DNA of 64,000 bases from Butyrivibrio sp. VCD2006 (GTDB lineage Bacteria > Bacillota > Clostridia > Lachnospirales > Lachnospiraceae): NCBI RefSeq assembly GCF_000423925.1, contig NZ_AUIX01000034.1, forward strand, positions 1 through 64,000, in the 5' to 3' direction. How positions within the stretch are numbered: the first letter of the stretch is position 1; each line of letters begins with the position of its first letter. Shown here one piece after another: positions 33,254 through 41,240 of this stretch. The notes beneath the pieces are model-generated. The model was given only the letters and a program-made list of their open reading frames with translations, was not told the origin of the DNA and searched no databases. A program made the position numbers and the translations under genes.

Positions 33254-34720
33254 TTAGTTTGCTTTATGAAGGTCTTCCTCAAATTGTGGAGAAAATTGGA
33301 GAGTCACTCTATTATTGGGATTCCCAGCTTTTCTGAACGCATAACCCATTGCTATTAAATCATCTTCGTCATATAAATCTTCCTTTTGTCCTCCGACTGT
33401 AAGAGCGCGGATATAGTAGTCACGTTTGTTGTGATTTTTTTCTATCCCCACCATTCTGATATATCTATTATCGGGGTTGGTCGTTGAGCATATGATATTT
33501 TTTGCATCGAGTTTCTCGAGAATGCGCAGATTATGAGATGTAAAAATAAGCTGACCCTTCATCTCCTTATGCATTAATCCTAATAGCTCTCCAAGTAAGT
33601 ATTCAAAAATACCAGAATCAAGCTCATCAACCACGAGGCAAACACTGGATTCGTTAAATGCCGATATTAAATAATTAAGGATTGAAATGATTCGCTTAAT
33701 ACCTTCAGATTCATATCTGAAAGGAAACTTCTTTCCGCCTCGTTTTGAATATATGTTAACTTTAAACGCTTTTTTTCCATCTGGTTTTTCAAATTCTGCA
33801 GTTTTATCAAGCTCAATTTGCAGATCAGGAATAATTGATTTCAATGCAGTATTAATTGCATCTATAGTCATTGTAACCTGATCGTAGAGTTCTTTGTCTA
33901 TGTCTGATTCACCTGCGATGTAAAGAGTAACCCTAGACTGAGTGATTGTATTTTCTGTAGTGCTTCTGCCATTAATTGGGATTACAATATTTGAATTGAT
34001 CTGTCCCAATTGTTCTATACGTATTACATTTAGGTCTACCATTCCAAATTTCATAAGACCATGAATAATATTGCTGAAATTAATGGCTTCTTCGTCAGAC
34101 TTCATTGACTTACAAGAATCGGAAACAAGCGTATTAAAGAATACGGAAATATGACGTTGAGAGCAAATCAATGCGAGCTTCTGCATTGCCCACAGGAAAG
34201 GAATTGATTTGAGTTTAGCTGCATGGTTCGATTTTACTGTTAAATCCTCCTGATCCAAAAGATCTACTGCATCATAGTTTGGATTTTCAAAGTCAATATC
34301 ACGCTCACTTTTCCAAGCGGACCCTCTTAACCAATAGACAAGTGTCTCTCGAATAATCTCAATTTTCTGGATTTCTTCATTCACACGTAAATAGACGGCA
34401 TACTGTACTTTGTACTTGGACTGCTTTGTTTCTATATAAAAGTCAGTAACAAGCTTTGTCTGTTCTTCTTTTGAGATGATGCCGGCAAAATCATAGGGAA
34501 TTGGCACTCCCATTAATACATACTTCAGTATATCAAGTGACTCTACCAAAGCAGTTTTCCCAGAGCCATTCTGTCCATAAATACCCACAACATCTGTTTT
34601 ATCTGCTTTTCCATTGGTATTTATGCTTCCATGATTTATGTAAGTAATTTCGCCAAAATTTACATTCTTCAAGTAATTAATCTCCGAACGCATAATTCTA
34701 ACGCTATACCTATTATCCAT
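33254..34720 (-). CDS. AAA/ABC-type ATPase, RloA/AbiLi-like
   Basis: A 488-residue SMC/OLD-like ATPase without its own TOPRIM domain. Walker A GQNGSGKT at 49-56, Walker B VCLVVDELDSG at 360-370 and a switch histidine in FTSHNLRI at 393-400. The insert between them (60-335) is long and carries the family-typical ESEGIKRIISILNYLI signature region. Together with the TOPRIM protein it matches the AbiL/RloAB arrangement, where the ATPase senses infection and the partner is the effector. It has a clear promoter and palindrome at 34778-34817. Confidence 0.85.
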   Translation of the reverse strand: MDNRYSVRIMRSEINYLKNVNFGEITYINHGSINTNGKADKTDVVGIYGQNGSGKTALVESLDILKYVLMGVPIPYDFAGIISKEEQTKLVTDFYIETKQSKYKVQYAVYLRVNEEIQKIEIIRETLVYWLRGSAWKSERDIDFENPNYDAVDLLDQEDLTVKSNHAAKLKSIPFLWAMQKLALICSQRHISVFFNTLVSDSCKSMKSDEEAINFSNIIHGLMKFGMVDLNVIRIEQLGQINSNIVIPINGRSTTENTITQSRVTLYIAGESDIDKELYDQVTMTIDAINTALKSIIPDLQIELDKTAEFEKPDGKKAFKVNIYSKRGGKKFPFRYESEGIKRIISILNYLISAFNESSVCLVVDELDSGIFEYLLGELLGLMHKEMKGQLIFTSHNLRILEKLDAKNIICSTTNPDNRYIRMVGIEKNHNKRDYYIRALTVGGQKEDLYDEDDLIAMGYAFRKAGNPNNRVTLQFSPQFEEDLHKAN

Positions 34721-34777
34721 TTTTCACCTCAAATATTACTTTTTGTACTATTTGCATATTAGTTAATACCTAATTCG

Positions 34778-34817
34778 AGGAATTCCTCTTATACAATAAT
34801 AATATAAATCCGACAAA
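34778..34817 (-). promoter_or_regulatory. Promoter with palindromic operator for the ATPase/TOPRIM operon
   Basis: On the minus strand TTGTCG (complement of 34812-34817), a 17-bp spacer and TATAAG (complement of 34789-34794). Directly downstream, over the expected start site, lies the perfect 12-bp palindrome GAGGAATTCCTC (34778-34789). This suggests tight repression of the pair. Confidence 0.65.
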
Positions 34818-34950
34818 ATGTCCAGATTAATTTGAAAAACAAGCTGTTATTTGGTATGATAATTGTATGTGAACTTCCTATCATTTTAACTCTCGTTGCC
34901 ACTTTCGGATATTACCCTCAAAATAACTCTTCATACAGGGTTGATATTTT

Positions 34951-35169
34951 CTAATCTTCTTCATCTTCGTTCCCATTCATGAATTCCAGGATCTCCTTCA
35001 GTGACTTTTTGCTCTTCTCGAAAGCTTTTACAAGCTCCTTGCTCTCAAGCTCCCTTCGCTTTGTCAGGAGCCTGTCCAGCTCCTCGAGCTCTGCTTCATA
35101 TTTATCTTTAGCCTTAAATACAGCTTCTTCCTGCTTCTTTATCTTATCTTCTAAACTTATCCTTGCCAT
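34951..35169 (-). CDS. Small coiled-coil passenger protein of the IS
   Basis: A 72-residue highly charged, almost fully helical protein (SLEDKIKKQEEAVFKAKDKY, KSKKSLKEILEFMNG). The ATG at 35169 follows AAAGGAGG and begins one base after the transposase stop codon (TGA-C-ATG), so the two are translated as a pair. An earlier start at 35205 is less likely. Small helical partners of this kind may help DNA binding or dimerisation of the transposase; function unproven. Confidence 0.75.
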   Translation of the reverse strand: MARISLEDKIKKQEEAVFKAKDKYEAELEELDRLLTKRRELESKELVKAFEKSKKSLKEILEFMNGNEDEED

Positions 35170-35170
35170 G

Positions 35171-36592
35171 TCAGTCCTCCTTTGCTCCGTTAGTGGTATT
35201 GGCATTCTTCAGATCATCACTTAACGCCTTTCCCATAGTTTTTATGTCTGCAGCATTCATTCCAAATGCCTTCAGTATGGTCTTCTGGGTTGCACTTACT
35301 GCATGATCTATCCGATATGTCCTGTCGGAAGACTTTATCATCTCTATCTTCTCAAGTTCCTTTAGAGCTGCAGGAACCGTCATGTAATTCTCTTTCTGTC
35401 CACTCTCCTTCACCTCATCCTTAAGGCATGTATATATCTTATTGCGGATTATGAGAGCTATGAATTCTATAAAAAGCTTGGTCTCCAGGGATTCATTTCC
35501 ATATACCCTTTCTGCCCTGCCTCCCATATATGACTTATCGCCACGGAAAAGCTTCTCGGAAGCATCCCTGCTCTTGTACAGGTTTATTGCTTCCTCTGCT
35601 GTCATTGACTCTGATGTGATAAGGACAAAGTATCCGCAGAGTACGATCTCCCTGTCTATGACATCCGTACGCTCACGCCATGTGACCAGACGTTCATCCT
35701 CCTTGCCCTTATTTATCATTTCAAGGTCAAAGTATTTCTCGATGTTAGGACTTGGCGGGATCTTCTTGCCCCTGTTCTTCTCAAGGAATTCAACTATCCT
35801 GTCTATCTTTCTTTCTACATTCTCTCTTTCTGCTGCATGCTTTCTGTCCTTGTAGAATATATGGAAATATCTGTCCTTCTCATCAGATGGAAACAGCTGC
35901 ATCTTAACTGTCATTCCATTGACTTTATAAGTTCTTATGCTGTTAGCCCTGCTCTGCTCAAAGCTGCCTCTATGTTTTAAAACCAGGTCACTCACAAGGT
36001 CCTTCATGCCCTTGACCATGATCACAAATCCATAGCCATGTCGGTCCATGTAGTGAATGTTTGTCTCGCTGAAATATCCCCTGTCGAGGATGAATCCTAT
36101 ATTTCTGTAGCCATATCCCTCCACTTTTTCCAGCATGTACTGGAGCTGTGAAACATCATTGATGCTGCCGGGATAATCCTCATAGAAAAGAGGTTCATTA
36201 TTGTTCCTGTCATAGGCTATGGCATAATTGAAGATTGGTTTATCCTGCTTGTCTTTTTCATGACCGATCTCAGCAAGGTCTATATCACCTGCCTGACAGT
36301 GCTTGTTAGAAGAATCATATGAAACATATATCTTCTGCCTGTGATCTCTGCCCGCATTCCATTCATTAAGAAATGCTATCCTGGCATCTGTCATATCCTG
36401 CCCAAGGAAAGAGGATACCTTGGAATCGCTGTATATATGCATGCCCTTTGTAAAGAGTGGATGTCTGTAAGCATAGTCAGGATAATACTGTCCTGCATTA
36501 TTCTCAGTAAGGATACTGTAGGTCGCAAGATCAAGGAACAATCCTGCATCCTTCCCGACAAGACGGTTCACCATCTCATCCAGGTTTCCCAC
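35171..36592 (-). CDS. DDE transposase, probably missing its N-terminus
   Basis: A 473-residue transposase of the IS4/IS1634 type. Acidic catalytic residues can be placed in YVSYDSSNKH, GFILDRGYFS and LYKSRDASEKLFRG, the last being the Y-x-x-x-x-x-x-E/K signature region. The start is a GTG at 36592 immediately preceded by an in-frame TGA, and no ribosome binding site is seen. Full-length relatives have about 80-100 more N-terminal residues, so an internal deletion close to the right end seems likely and the element may no longer move by itself. Confidence 0.75.
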   Translation of the reverse strand: MGNLDEMVNRLVGKDAGLFLDLATYSILTENNAGQYYPDYAYRHPLFTKGMHIYSDSKVSSFLGQDMTDARIAFLNEWNAGRDHRQKIYVSYDSSNKHCQAGDIDLAEIGHEKDKQDKPIFNYAIAYDRNNNEPLFYEDYPGSINDVSQLQYMLEKVEGYGYRNIGFILDRGYFSETNIHYMDRHGYGFVIMVKGMKDLVSDLVLKHRGSFEQSRANSIRTYKVNGMTVKMQLFPSDEKDRYFHIFYKDRKHAAERENVERKIDRIVEFLEKNRGKKIPPSPNIEKYFDLEMINKGKEDERLVTWRERTDVIDREIVLCGYFVLITSESMTAEEAINLYKSRDASEKLFRGDKSYMGGRAERVYGNESLETKLFIEFIALIIRNKIYTCLKDEVKESGQKENYMTVPAALKELEKIEMIKSSDRTYRIDHAVSATQKTILKAFGMNAADIKTMGKALSDDLKNANTTNGAKED

Positions 36593-36695
36593 TCAAAATC
36601 AAGTGAAGTCCGCATAAAACCTGGCTTTTTCAGCATTTTTATACTCTCATTTTGGCTGCCGAGAGTTAATTACCGCGGAAGTTCACATTTACCTG

Positions 36696-36977
36696 TCAGA
36701 TTCTGTTAACAGCACACGGTACCAATGTTTCAGCATACACCATATATTCAGCCTTTAAAATCAAAAACTTCTCACGTATATCCGCAGGTAATGATTCCTC
36801 ATACTTCCATTGCCTGAGCTGTGCTATAATCTTTGATTCATCATATGACAACTTTAGACCTTGGTTAATTGGTGAAACGATATTATTGATATCGTAAGGA
36901 AGCTCAAGCTTAGAAACAATCTCATCAACACACAATCCCTGATTATGTAATTCCTCTACTCTCAATTTTACGTTCAT
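36696..36977 (-). CDS. Small hypothetical protein next to the tyrosine transposase
   Basis: About 93 residues (ATG at 36977, or GTG at 36986). The N-terminus VEELHNQGLCVDEIVSKLELPYD looks like a helix-turn-helix or homeodomain-like segment. No family is recognised. It starts 23 bp after the RAYT stop codon on the same strand and ends 8 bp before the IS end, so its natural C-terminus may have been altered by the insertion. No good ribosome binding site is seen. Confidence 0.45.
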   Translation of the reverse strand: MNVKLRVEELHNQGLCVDEIVSKLELPYDINNIVSPINQGLKLSYDESKIIAQLRQWKYEESLPADIREKFLILKAEYMVYAETLVPCAVNRI

Positions 36978-37000
36978 AATATCCACTGAAAAATAATCCT

Positions 37001-38050
37001 TTACATCTCATCGAAATAGTAGTTTCTGTAAAAGGCTTCCTCTTTTTTTGTAAACCGTTTTAAATATTCCTCCAGGCTTTTACCTTCGCTTCTTAAATCA
37101 CCAGGACTCATAGCCAATACCGGATTATTATCCATTATAGCCTGTATTCGTTCAGCCTCATTCTTTGTACTTACATATCTTTGGTTCTTACTGTTAAGTT
37201 TCTGTTCTGTCCTTCTGAGCCTTCCATCCTTCAAAAGAGGGTTAATTAGCTTTTCTCTGACATATCTTTCTGATTTTATTCCTAGGACCTTCTGAATCTC
37301 TGGCTTTGAATGCGGAACATCACAGAATGCTATGATAATCTGAACTTTATCATCTCCATCACTTACTCCGCCACCTTCTCCGCCACTTTCTCCGCCACTA
37401 GTGGTGGAGTTTCTTGTGATTGTGTCATCTTCTTTCATGTCCTTCTGAATCAGCATCTCCTGTTCTGCATGAGAAATCTTACCCTCAACAAACATCCTGT
37501 ATTGTTCATGTGGATTATTGCGAAAGCAGGCAAGTACACGGGATGTATCCACAAGATCTGCAATTAGCTCTCTGCATTTACTCTGACTTTTCCCCTTAAT
37601 TGGAGCCTCACTATCCATAAACAATTCATAGCTTGAAAACACATATTTCAGAGGTTCTCTTACCATCTGCGCCTTTACAGGATTAAGATGAATATATCTA
37701 CTCACCTCAAGAAAATATCTTTCATCTTCAATAAGACATGCCGTATATCTGTCTTCAAACAAATGCCCTGTATAATGATATTTTCTATTGAAGTTCATCG
37801 CATATGGGTGAAGAATCCTTTGCATTATCTTCCACAGCTCCTTATCGCTGGTTTCTATAGCCATATGAAAATGATTGGTCATAAGACACAGCGAATGAAT
37901 CTTAAATGGATATATTTCCTTTGTACGACTTACTCCTTCAAGAAATAACAGATAATCATCATCATCTTTGTAAAGGGTAAGCCTTCTGTTCCCCCGACTC
38001 ATAACATGATAGGTTGCCCCGGGATACCAATTCCTTTTTGGTCTTGACAA
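37001..38050 (-). CDS. REP-associated tyrosine transposase (Y1/HUH) with winged-helix tail
   Basis: A 349-residue protein. Residues 1-145 are the Y1 transposase domain of IS200-like/RAYT proteins: YPGATYHVMSRGNRR, the HUH-type metal site H60-F-H62 (LMTNHFHMAIE), and the candidate catalytic tyrosine in VSRYIHLNPVKAQMV (Y119). A Gly/Ser/Glu linker (215-230) then leads to a winged-helix domain (PEIQKVLGIKSERYVREKLINPLLKDGRLRR), not usual in short RAYTs. The start is TTG at 38050, directly after the TAA of the XRE gene, with GAGGG upstream; starting there restores the family N-terminus. RAYTs act on short palindromic repeats. Confidence 0.88.
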   Translation of the reverse strand: MSRPKRNWYPGATYHVMSRGNRRLTLYKDDDDYLLFLEGVSRTKEIYPFKIHSLCLMTNHFHMAIETSDKELWKIMQRILHPYAMNFNRKYHYTGHLFEDRYTACLIEDERYFLEVSRYIHLNPVKAQMVREPLKYVFSSYELFMDSEAPIKGKSQSKCRELIADLVDTSRVLACFRNNPHEQYRMFVEGKISHAEQEMLIQKDMKEDDTITRNSTTSGGESGGEGGGVSDGDDKVQIIIAFCDVPHSKPEIQKVLGIKSERYVREKLINPLLKDGRLRRTEQKLNSKNQRYVSTKNEAERIQAIMDNNPVLAMSPGDLRSEGKSLEEYLKRFTKKEEAFYRNYYFDEM

Positions 38051-38434
38051 TTACGTTCCCTCATTTCCGCCTGCTTTTTCTGTGTCTGCATCCAGTCCGG
38101 CATACGCTTCGGCATACCCCATAACTCTTTCGCGAAACATAGGCTCAAGCCGATTATAATATGCGATAAGTCTCCCCATATCAGTATCCTTTTTCACAGT
38201 ATAATAATCCCTGCTTTCTTCTCTGCTTCCCGCCGGATCTATTCCCGAAAGAAGCCAGTCAGGTGTTACCCCTAACGCCTCACATATTGGCATAATTTTC
38301 TCGGATGAGGGATTTGTTTTATTCTTTTTCCATTCACTAATGGTACTGGGTTGTATTCCCGTTTTCTCGGAAAACTCCTTCTGTGTCATGGATAATTGAG
38401 CCAACCTCTCAAAGATTCTTTCGCTTATTGTCAT
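38051..38434 (-). CDS. XRE-family helix-turn-helix regulator
   Basis: A 127-residue regulator. Residues 4-62 are the helix-turn-helix (LAQLSMTQKEFSEKTGIQPSTISEWKKNKTNPSSEKI, VTPDWLL); the remainder is a short acidic helical tail. It stands directly before the RAYT gene with no gap (TAA-TTG), so it probably controls the transposase and itself. A consensus promoter with flanking palindromes lies upstream. Confidence 0.92.
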   Translation of the reverse strand: MTISERIFERLAQLSMTQKEFSEKTGIQPSTISEWKKNKTNPSSEKIMPICEALGVTPDWLLSGIDPAGSREESRDYYTVKKDTDMGRLIAYYNRLEPMFRERVMGYAEAYAGLDADTEKAGGNEGT

Positions 38435-38466
38435 CGTTGCAGCCCCCTACGATATTATGTTTTATA

Positions 38467-38546
38467 TTTCAATTATATGAACTATACCTCAAAAGAAAAT
38501 GCCTGTCAACAAAAATGCAAACATATGTTTGTTCATATGTTATTAA
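38467..38546 (-). promoter_or_regulatory. Consensus promoter with flanking palindromes for the XRE-RAYT operon
   Basis: On the minus strand TTGACA (complement of 38504-38509), 17 bp, TATAGT (complement of 38481-38486). The perfect palindrome AAACATATGTTT (38519-38530) followed by a second CATATG (38534-38539) lies just upstream of the -35, and an imperfect TTCA-n6-TGAA dyad (38467-38480) lies just downstream of the -10. This is a typical autorepressor layout. Confidence 0.7.
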
Positions 38547-38647
38547 CATTTCCTTAACAGTGACAGGCACCAATGTCAGAATATTTATTTAGTATATCTT
38601 GATTCTTGTCCGTAGATCCGTCATTTACGCAGATGATTTCTATTGCC

Positions 38648-38673
38648 TTAAGCGTCCGATTTTAGACGCTTAA
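38648..38673 (-). terminator. Hairpin after the HAD-phosphoribosyltransferase gene
   Basis: Nine-bp arms TTAAGCGTC (38648-38656) and GACGCTTAA (38665-38673) lie 4 bp after the stop codon at 38677. No T-tract follows on the minus strand, so it is a weak candidate. Confidence 0.4.
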
Positions 38674-38676
38674 AGA

Positions 38677-39915
38677 TTATAAGATATAATCTTTCTCAGT
38701 TACATCAATTCTACATTCAACCTGAGTCTGTATCCGTCTCTTGGCCTCTCTAAAACTCACCCCTCTGCAATTTGGTCCAAAGCAGCTATAAAAAAATGAT
38801 CCATCGTTGCTATTCACCATCATTTTCATCTTATTGCCGCAATCCTGACAGTATAACTCAGGTGCATCAGAAGACCAATATGTTCCTCCCAACTGATTAA
38901 TTCCGAGTACAATGCATATAACTTCTCCTGCGCCCTTTGCCTTAAGTTCACGAATACATGCCTTAAGTGTAGAACCAGTTGTAACAATATCATCGATCAA
39001 AACTACAGTTGCACCATCAATTCTATTACTCAATACAAATGCATCTTTCACATTTGATTCGCGCTCCATTTGTGATGAAGCTTTTTGTATAGGATAATTA
39101 CTTATACAATTAAAAGATGCATTGAGATTTTCAATTTCATTATCACTAGCAAGTTCTTCTATGATTTTTTTGAAGCGGTCCTCCTGCCCTGGTCTTGCCG
39201 GTACAGAGCAAATCATATCTATCTTGTGATTTCGCTTTAACGTGTTTATTGTCGTTTTATAAAGGCTTAAAAATACTCTATTGTATACTCCGTAGGCCTT
39301 CCCCTTGCTCTTATTTCTGATGATGGCAGTTGAATACGGATGAAGTTGATTCATATAATGAGAATACCCGAAATATCTGCCCAGCATGCACATTAAATAT
39401 GTTTCTCCATCCACATTAAATTTTACCGGTATTATAAGTCCTTCCCTATCAGAATCAGGGTAAACAACTACCTCACCAAGAAATCCCTTTGTTCCTTTTT
39501 TCAGCAAAGCTGCAAGCGCATCAAAGCCACTGCATATAAGATCTGCAGCACGGCTTGCTTCCTGATAAGTTACTTCCTCCGTCACCCATACAACACCGCT
39601 CATAAAGCTCAAAGCATTGTCAAGGAATCGCGTTTCTTTCGTAATATATGCTATCTCAGTAGTCCTGAGCGCTAGCATATCCAACACCTTTGCATGAGAT
39701 GCGCTGCTAGGTGCAAACAATTTCAAATAACCTGGTAAATATAAAACATTCTTTTCAGAATATAACTTTTCATACTCTATCTTATTTTCTTTATCAGATG
39801 TTATAAACACGCACTTGAAATTTTCAGTTAGTTCTTTCCACCTTGATTTACTGACATTATAAAAGCTATCTGCATCAATAACCAAGCCCTTTAATTGTGT
39901 AACGCACCGATACAT
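38677..39915 (-). CDS. HAD-like / phosphoribosyltransferase / zinc-ribbon fusion protein
   Basis: A 412-residue cytosolic protein of three parts. Residues 1-125 look like a HAD phosphatase: D14-A-D16 (LVIDADSFYN), VFITSD, a lysine in SSASHAKVLDM and a later acidic loop. Residues about 165-345 are a type I phosphoribosyltransferase with the intact PRPP loop VVLIDDIVTTGST (304-316), resembling ComF. Residues 354-386 form a zinc ribbon (C356, C359, C378, C383). Its start is 2 bp from the stop codon of the DprA-like gene, so the two are co-expressed. The pathway is unknown; nucleotide processing or signalling is inferred. Confidence 0.78.
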   Translation of the reverse strand: MYRCVTQLKGLVIDADSFYNVSKSRWKELTENFKCVFITSDKENKIEYEKLYSEKNVLYLPGYLKLFAPSSASHAKVLDMLALRTTEIAYITKETRFLDNALSFMSGVVWVTEEVTYQEASRAADLICSGFDALAALLKKGTKGFLGEVVVYPDSDREGLIIPVKFNVDGETYLMCMLGRYFGYSHYMNQLHPYSTAIIRNKSKGKAYGVYNRVFLSLYKTTINTLKRNHKIDMICSVPARPGQEDRFKKIIEELASDNEIENLNASFNCISNYPIQKASSQMERESNVKDAFVLSNRIDGATVVLIDDIVTTGSTLKACIRELKAKGAGEVICIVLGINQLGGTYWSSDAPELYCQDCGNKMKMMVNSNDGSFFYSCFGPNCRGVSFREAKRRIQTQVECRIDVTEKDYIL

Positions 39916-39917
39916 AT

Positions 39918-41162
39918 TCAGTCCTCAACCAATATAGGATCATTCCACTCTGAAATGAAGCTCTTTGTTTCCTGCTCTGCTGTTTTTCCTAGATCCTCAA
40001 GATAATCCACCAATGTCTGTTGTACAGGTTCTTCCCTCTTAACCTGAAAAATGTTATTTTCCGCAAGGCGCTCCAACACATCTGATGGCTTTCTGACAGG
40101 AATTGCCCCGCGCTCTACGTATTTAGCCGGCCAGGTTACTGTTTCCAAATGCAAAGCGGATTCCGGAATAAGGATCTGTCTTCCCTGCTTTAACGCAAAA
40201 TCCGCCTGTTTAAGAGCACCAGAGGTCTCCCCTGCTTCCATTATGACTGTTGCTAATGATAATCCACTCATAACGCCATTTCTTAAAGGGAAAAACCATC
40301 TTTCCGTTTTACTCGCAGGTGAAAACTGAGAAACAACCAGTCCCTTTCTCTCGATTTCAAGCTGAACCTCTTTATTTTCAGATGGATAATACTGATTCAG
40401 ATTTGTTCCAATGACAGCTATTGTATTAAACCCCATCCGCAAAGCCTCTGCATGAGCTGAAATATCAATACCCTTAGCCAATCCTGAGACAATCGTTATT
40501 CCATTTTTGCCAAGAGCATCTGCTAGGCTTCTTGTATTGGACTTTGCATTTTCAGAAGCCTGTCTTGAACCAACAAGCGCAACCGTCCTCTCTTCAAAAA
40601 GCAATGACTTCTTTCCTCTAATATATAAGAACCTAGGGGCGTCTTTTGTCTGCATTAATAAAGGAGGATAATCATAACTTCCTCTTTTAATTATTTCATC
40701 ATTTTCTCTTAATGTTAGAAAAGCCTTATATGCTTTTTTATATTCATCGAAAAGATAAAAAGGATCAATTTTAAAGAAAGCTGCATAAGCCTTATATGCA
40801 TCCTCAGAGTCCATCAACACATCAATAGCATGATCTTTTGAAAACTCATCAAATAATGGTTCAAGCTTTTTTTCTGTATAATTCAAGGCATTCATAAGGG
40901 TAGCAAAATTAAGTGCTTCTATTTTTTCTTTTGTGTCAAACCTAAACATCCCTTTATCCTCCCCTTGTCTCACTTCTGTAAATATTCTCAATTCTTCTTT
41001 TCTCTTGTTTAACTCATCAATATGATAAACTGTGCCGGAAGAATTCTTCTTTAATGGTTTAATTTTCCCATCCTGCACTAGTTTATTAAGCCTCTGCACG
41101 GTTATTCCCAAATACTCTGCTGCTTCCTTCGAAAAATATAATTGTTCTGCCAGATTACTCAT
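39918..41162 (-). CDS. DprA/Smf-like (SLOG) protein with N-terminal MerR-type helix-turn-helix
   Basis: A 414-residue protein. Residues 8-55 form an excisionase/MerR-type helix-turn-helix (LYFSKEAAEYLGITVQRLNKLVQDGKIKP). Residues 160-340 are the DprA Rossmann-like core with all signatures: LVGSRQAS (197-203), VSGLAKGID (225-233), IAVIGTNLNQYYP, and FPLRNGVMSGLS. Classic DprA loads RecA on transforming DNA and has a SAM or winged-helix end, not this front end. The association with two HAD-PRTase proteins and the absence of com genes point to a separate, nucleotide- or defence-related function. CAGGAGA precedes the ATG. Confidence 0.85.
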   Translation of the reverse strand: MSNLAEQLYFSKEAAEYLGITVQRLNKLVQDGKIKPLKKNSSGTVYHIDELNKRKEELRIFTEVRQGEDKGMFRFDTKEKIEALNFATLMNALNYTEKKLEPLFDEFSKDHAIDVLMDSEDAYKAYAAFFKIDPFYLFDEYKKAYKAFLTLRENDEIIKRGSYDYPPLLMQTKDAPRFLYIRGKKSLLFEERTVALVGSRQASENAKSNTRSLADALGKNGITIVSGLAKGIDISAHAEALRMGFNTIAVIGTNLNQYYPSENKEVQLEIERKGLVVSQFSPASKTERWFFPLRNGVMSGLSLATVIMEAGETSGALKQADFALKQGRQILIPESALHLETVTWPAKYVERGAIPVRKPSDVLERLAENNIFQVKREEPVQQTLVDYLEDLGKTAEQETKSFISEWNDPILVED

Positions 41163-41184
41163 TTATATATGTCTCCTGATCGCA

Positions 41185-41218
41185 AAAGTACTATAAGAGT
41201 TTAAGATTGTCAACTCTC
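41185..41218 (-). promoter_or_regulatory. Promoter of the dprA-like/PRTase genes with shared box
   Basis: On the minus strand TTGACA (complement of 41208-41213), 17 bp, TACTTT (complement of 41185-41190). The -35 lies within AGAGTTGACAATCTTAA (complement of 41202-41218), which recurs with two changes upstream of the 41241-42461 gene. Confidence 0.6.
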
Positions 41219-41240
41219 ATAAATATTCTTAATCTGTATA

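Larger units (their letters stand above)
34867..36688 (-). mobile_element. IS4/IS1634-type insertion sequence with inverted ends
   Basis: ATGTGAACTTCC at 34867-34878 is exactly repeated in inverse at 36677-36688, and the inner parts also match (TTAACTCTCG...GCCA on both sides). Between them lie a DDE transposase and a small second ORF on the minus strand, 1.82 kb in all. No target-site duplication is obvious. The right end lies 8 bp from the stop codon of the 36696 gene. Confidence 0.82.

Noticed and set aside
37370..37415. 12-bp tandem repeat (GGCGGAGAA-type) with CCACTAGTGG palindrome
   Set aside because: It encodes the Gly/Ser/Glu linker of the RAYT in frame; low-complexity coding sequence explains it.
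38560..38640. Possible small gene between the XRE promoter and the PRTase hairpin
   Set aside because: Only short ORFs without ribosome binding sites; nothing beyond the promoter and hairpin is supported.
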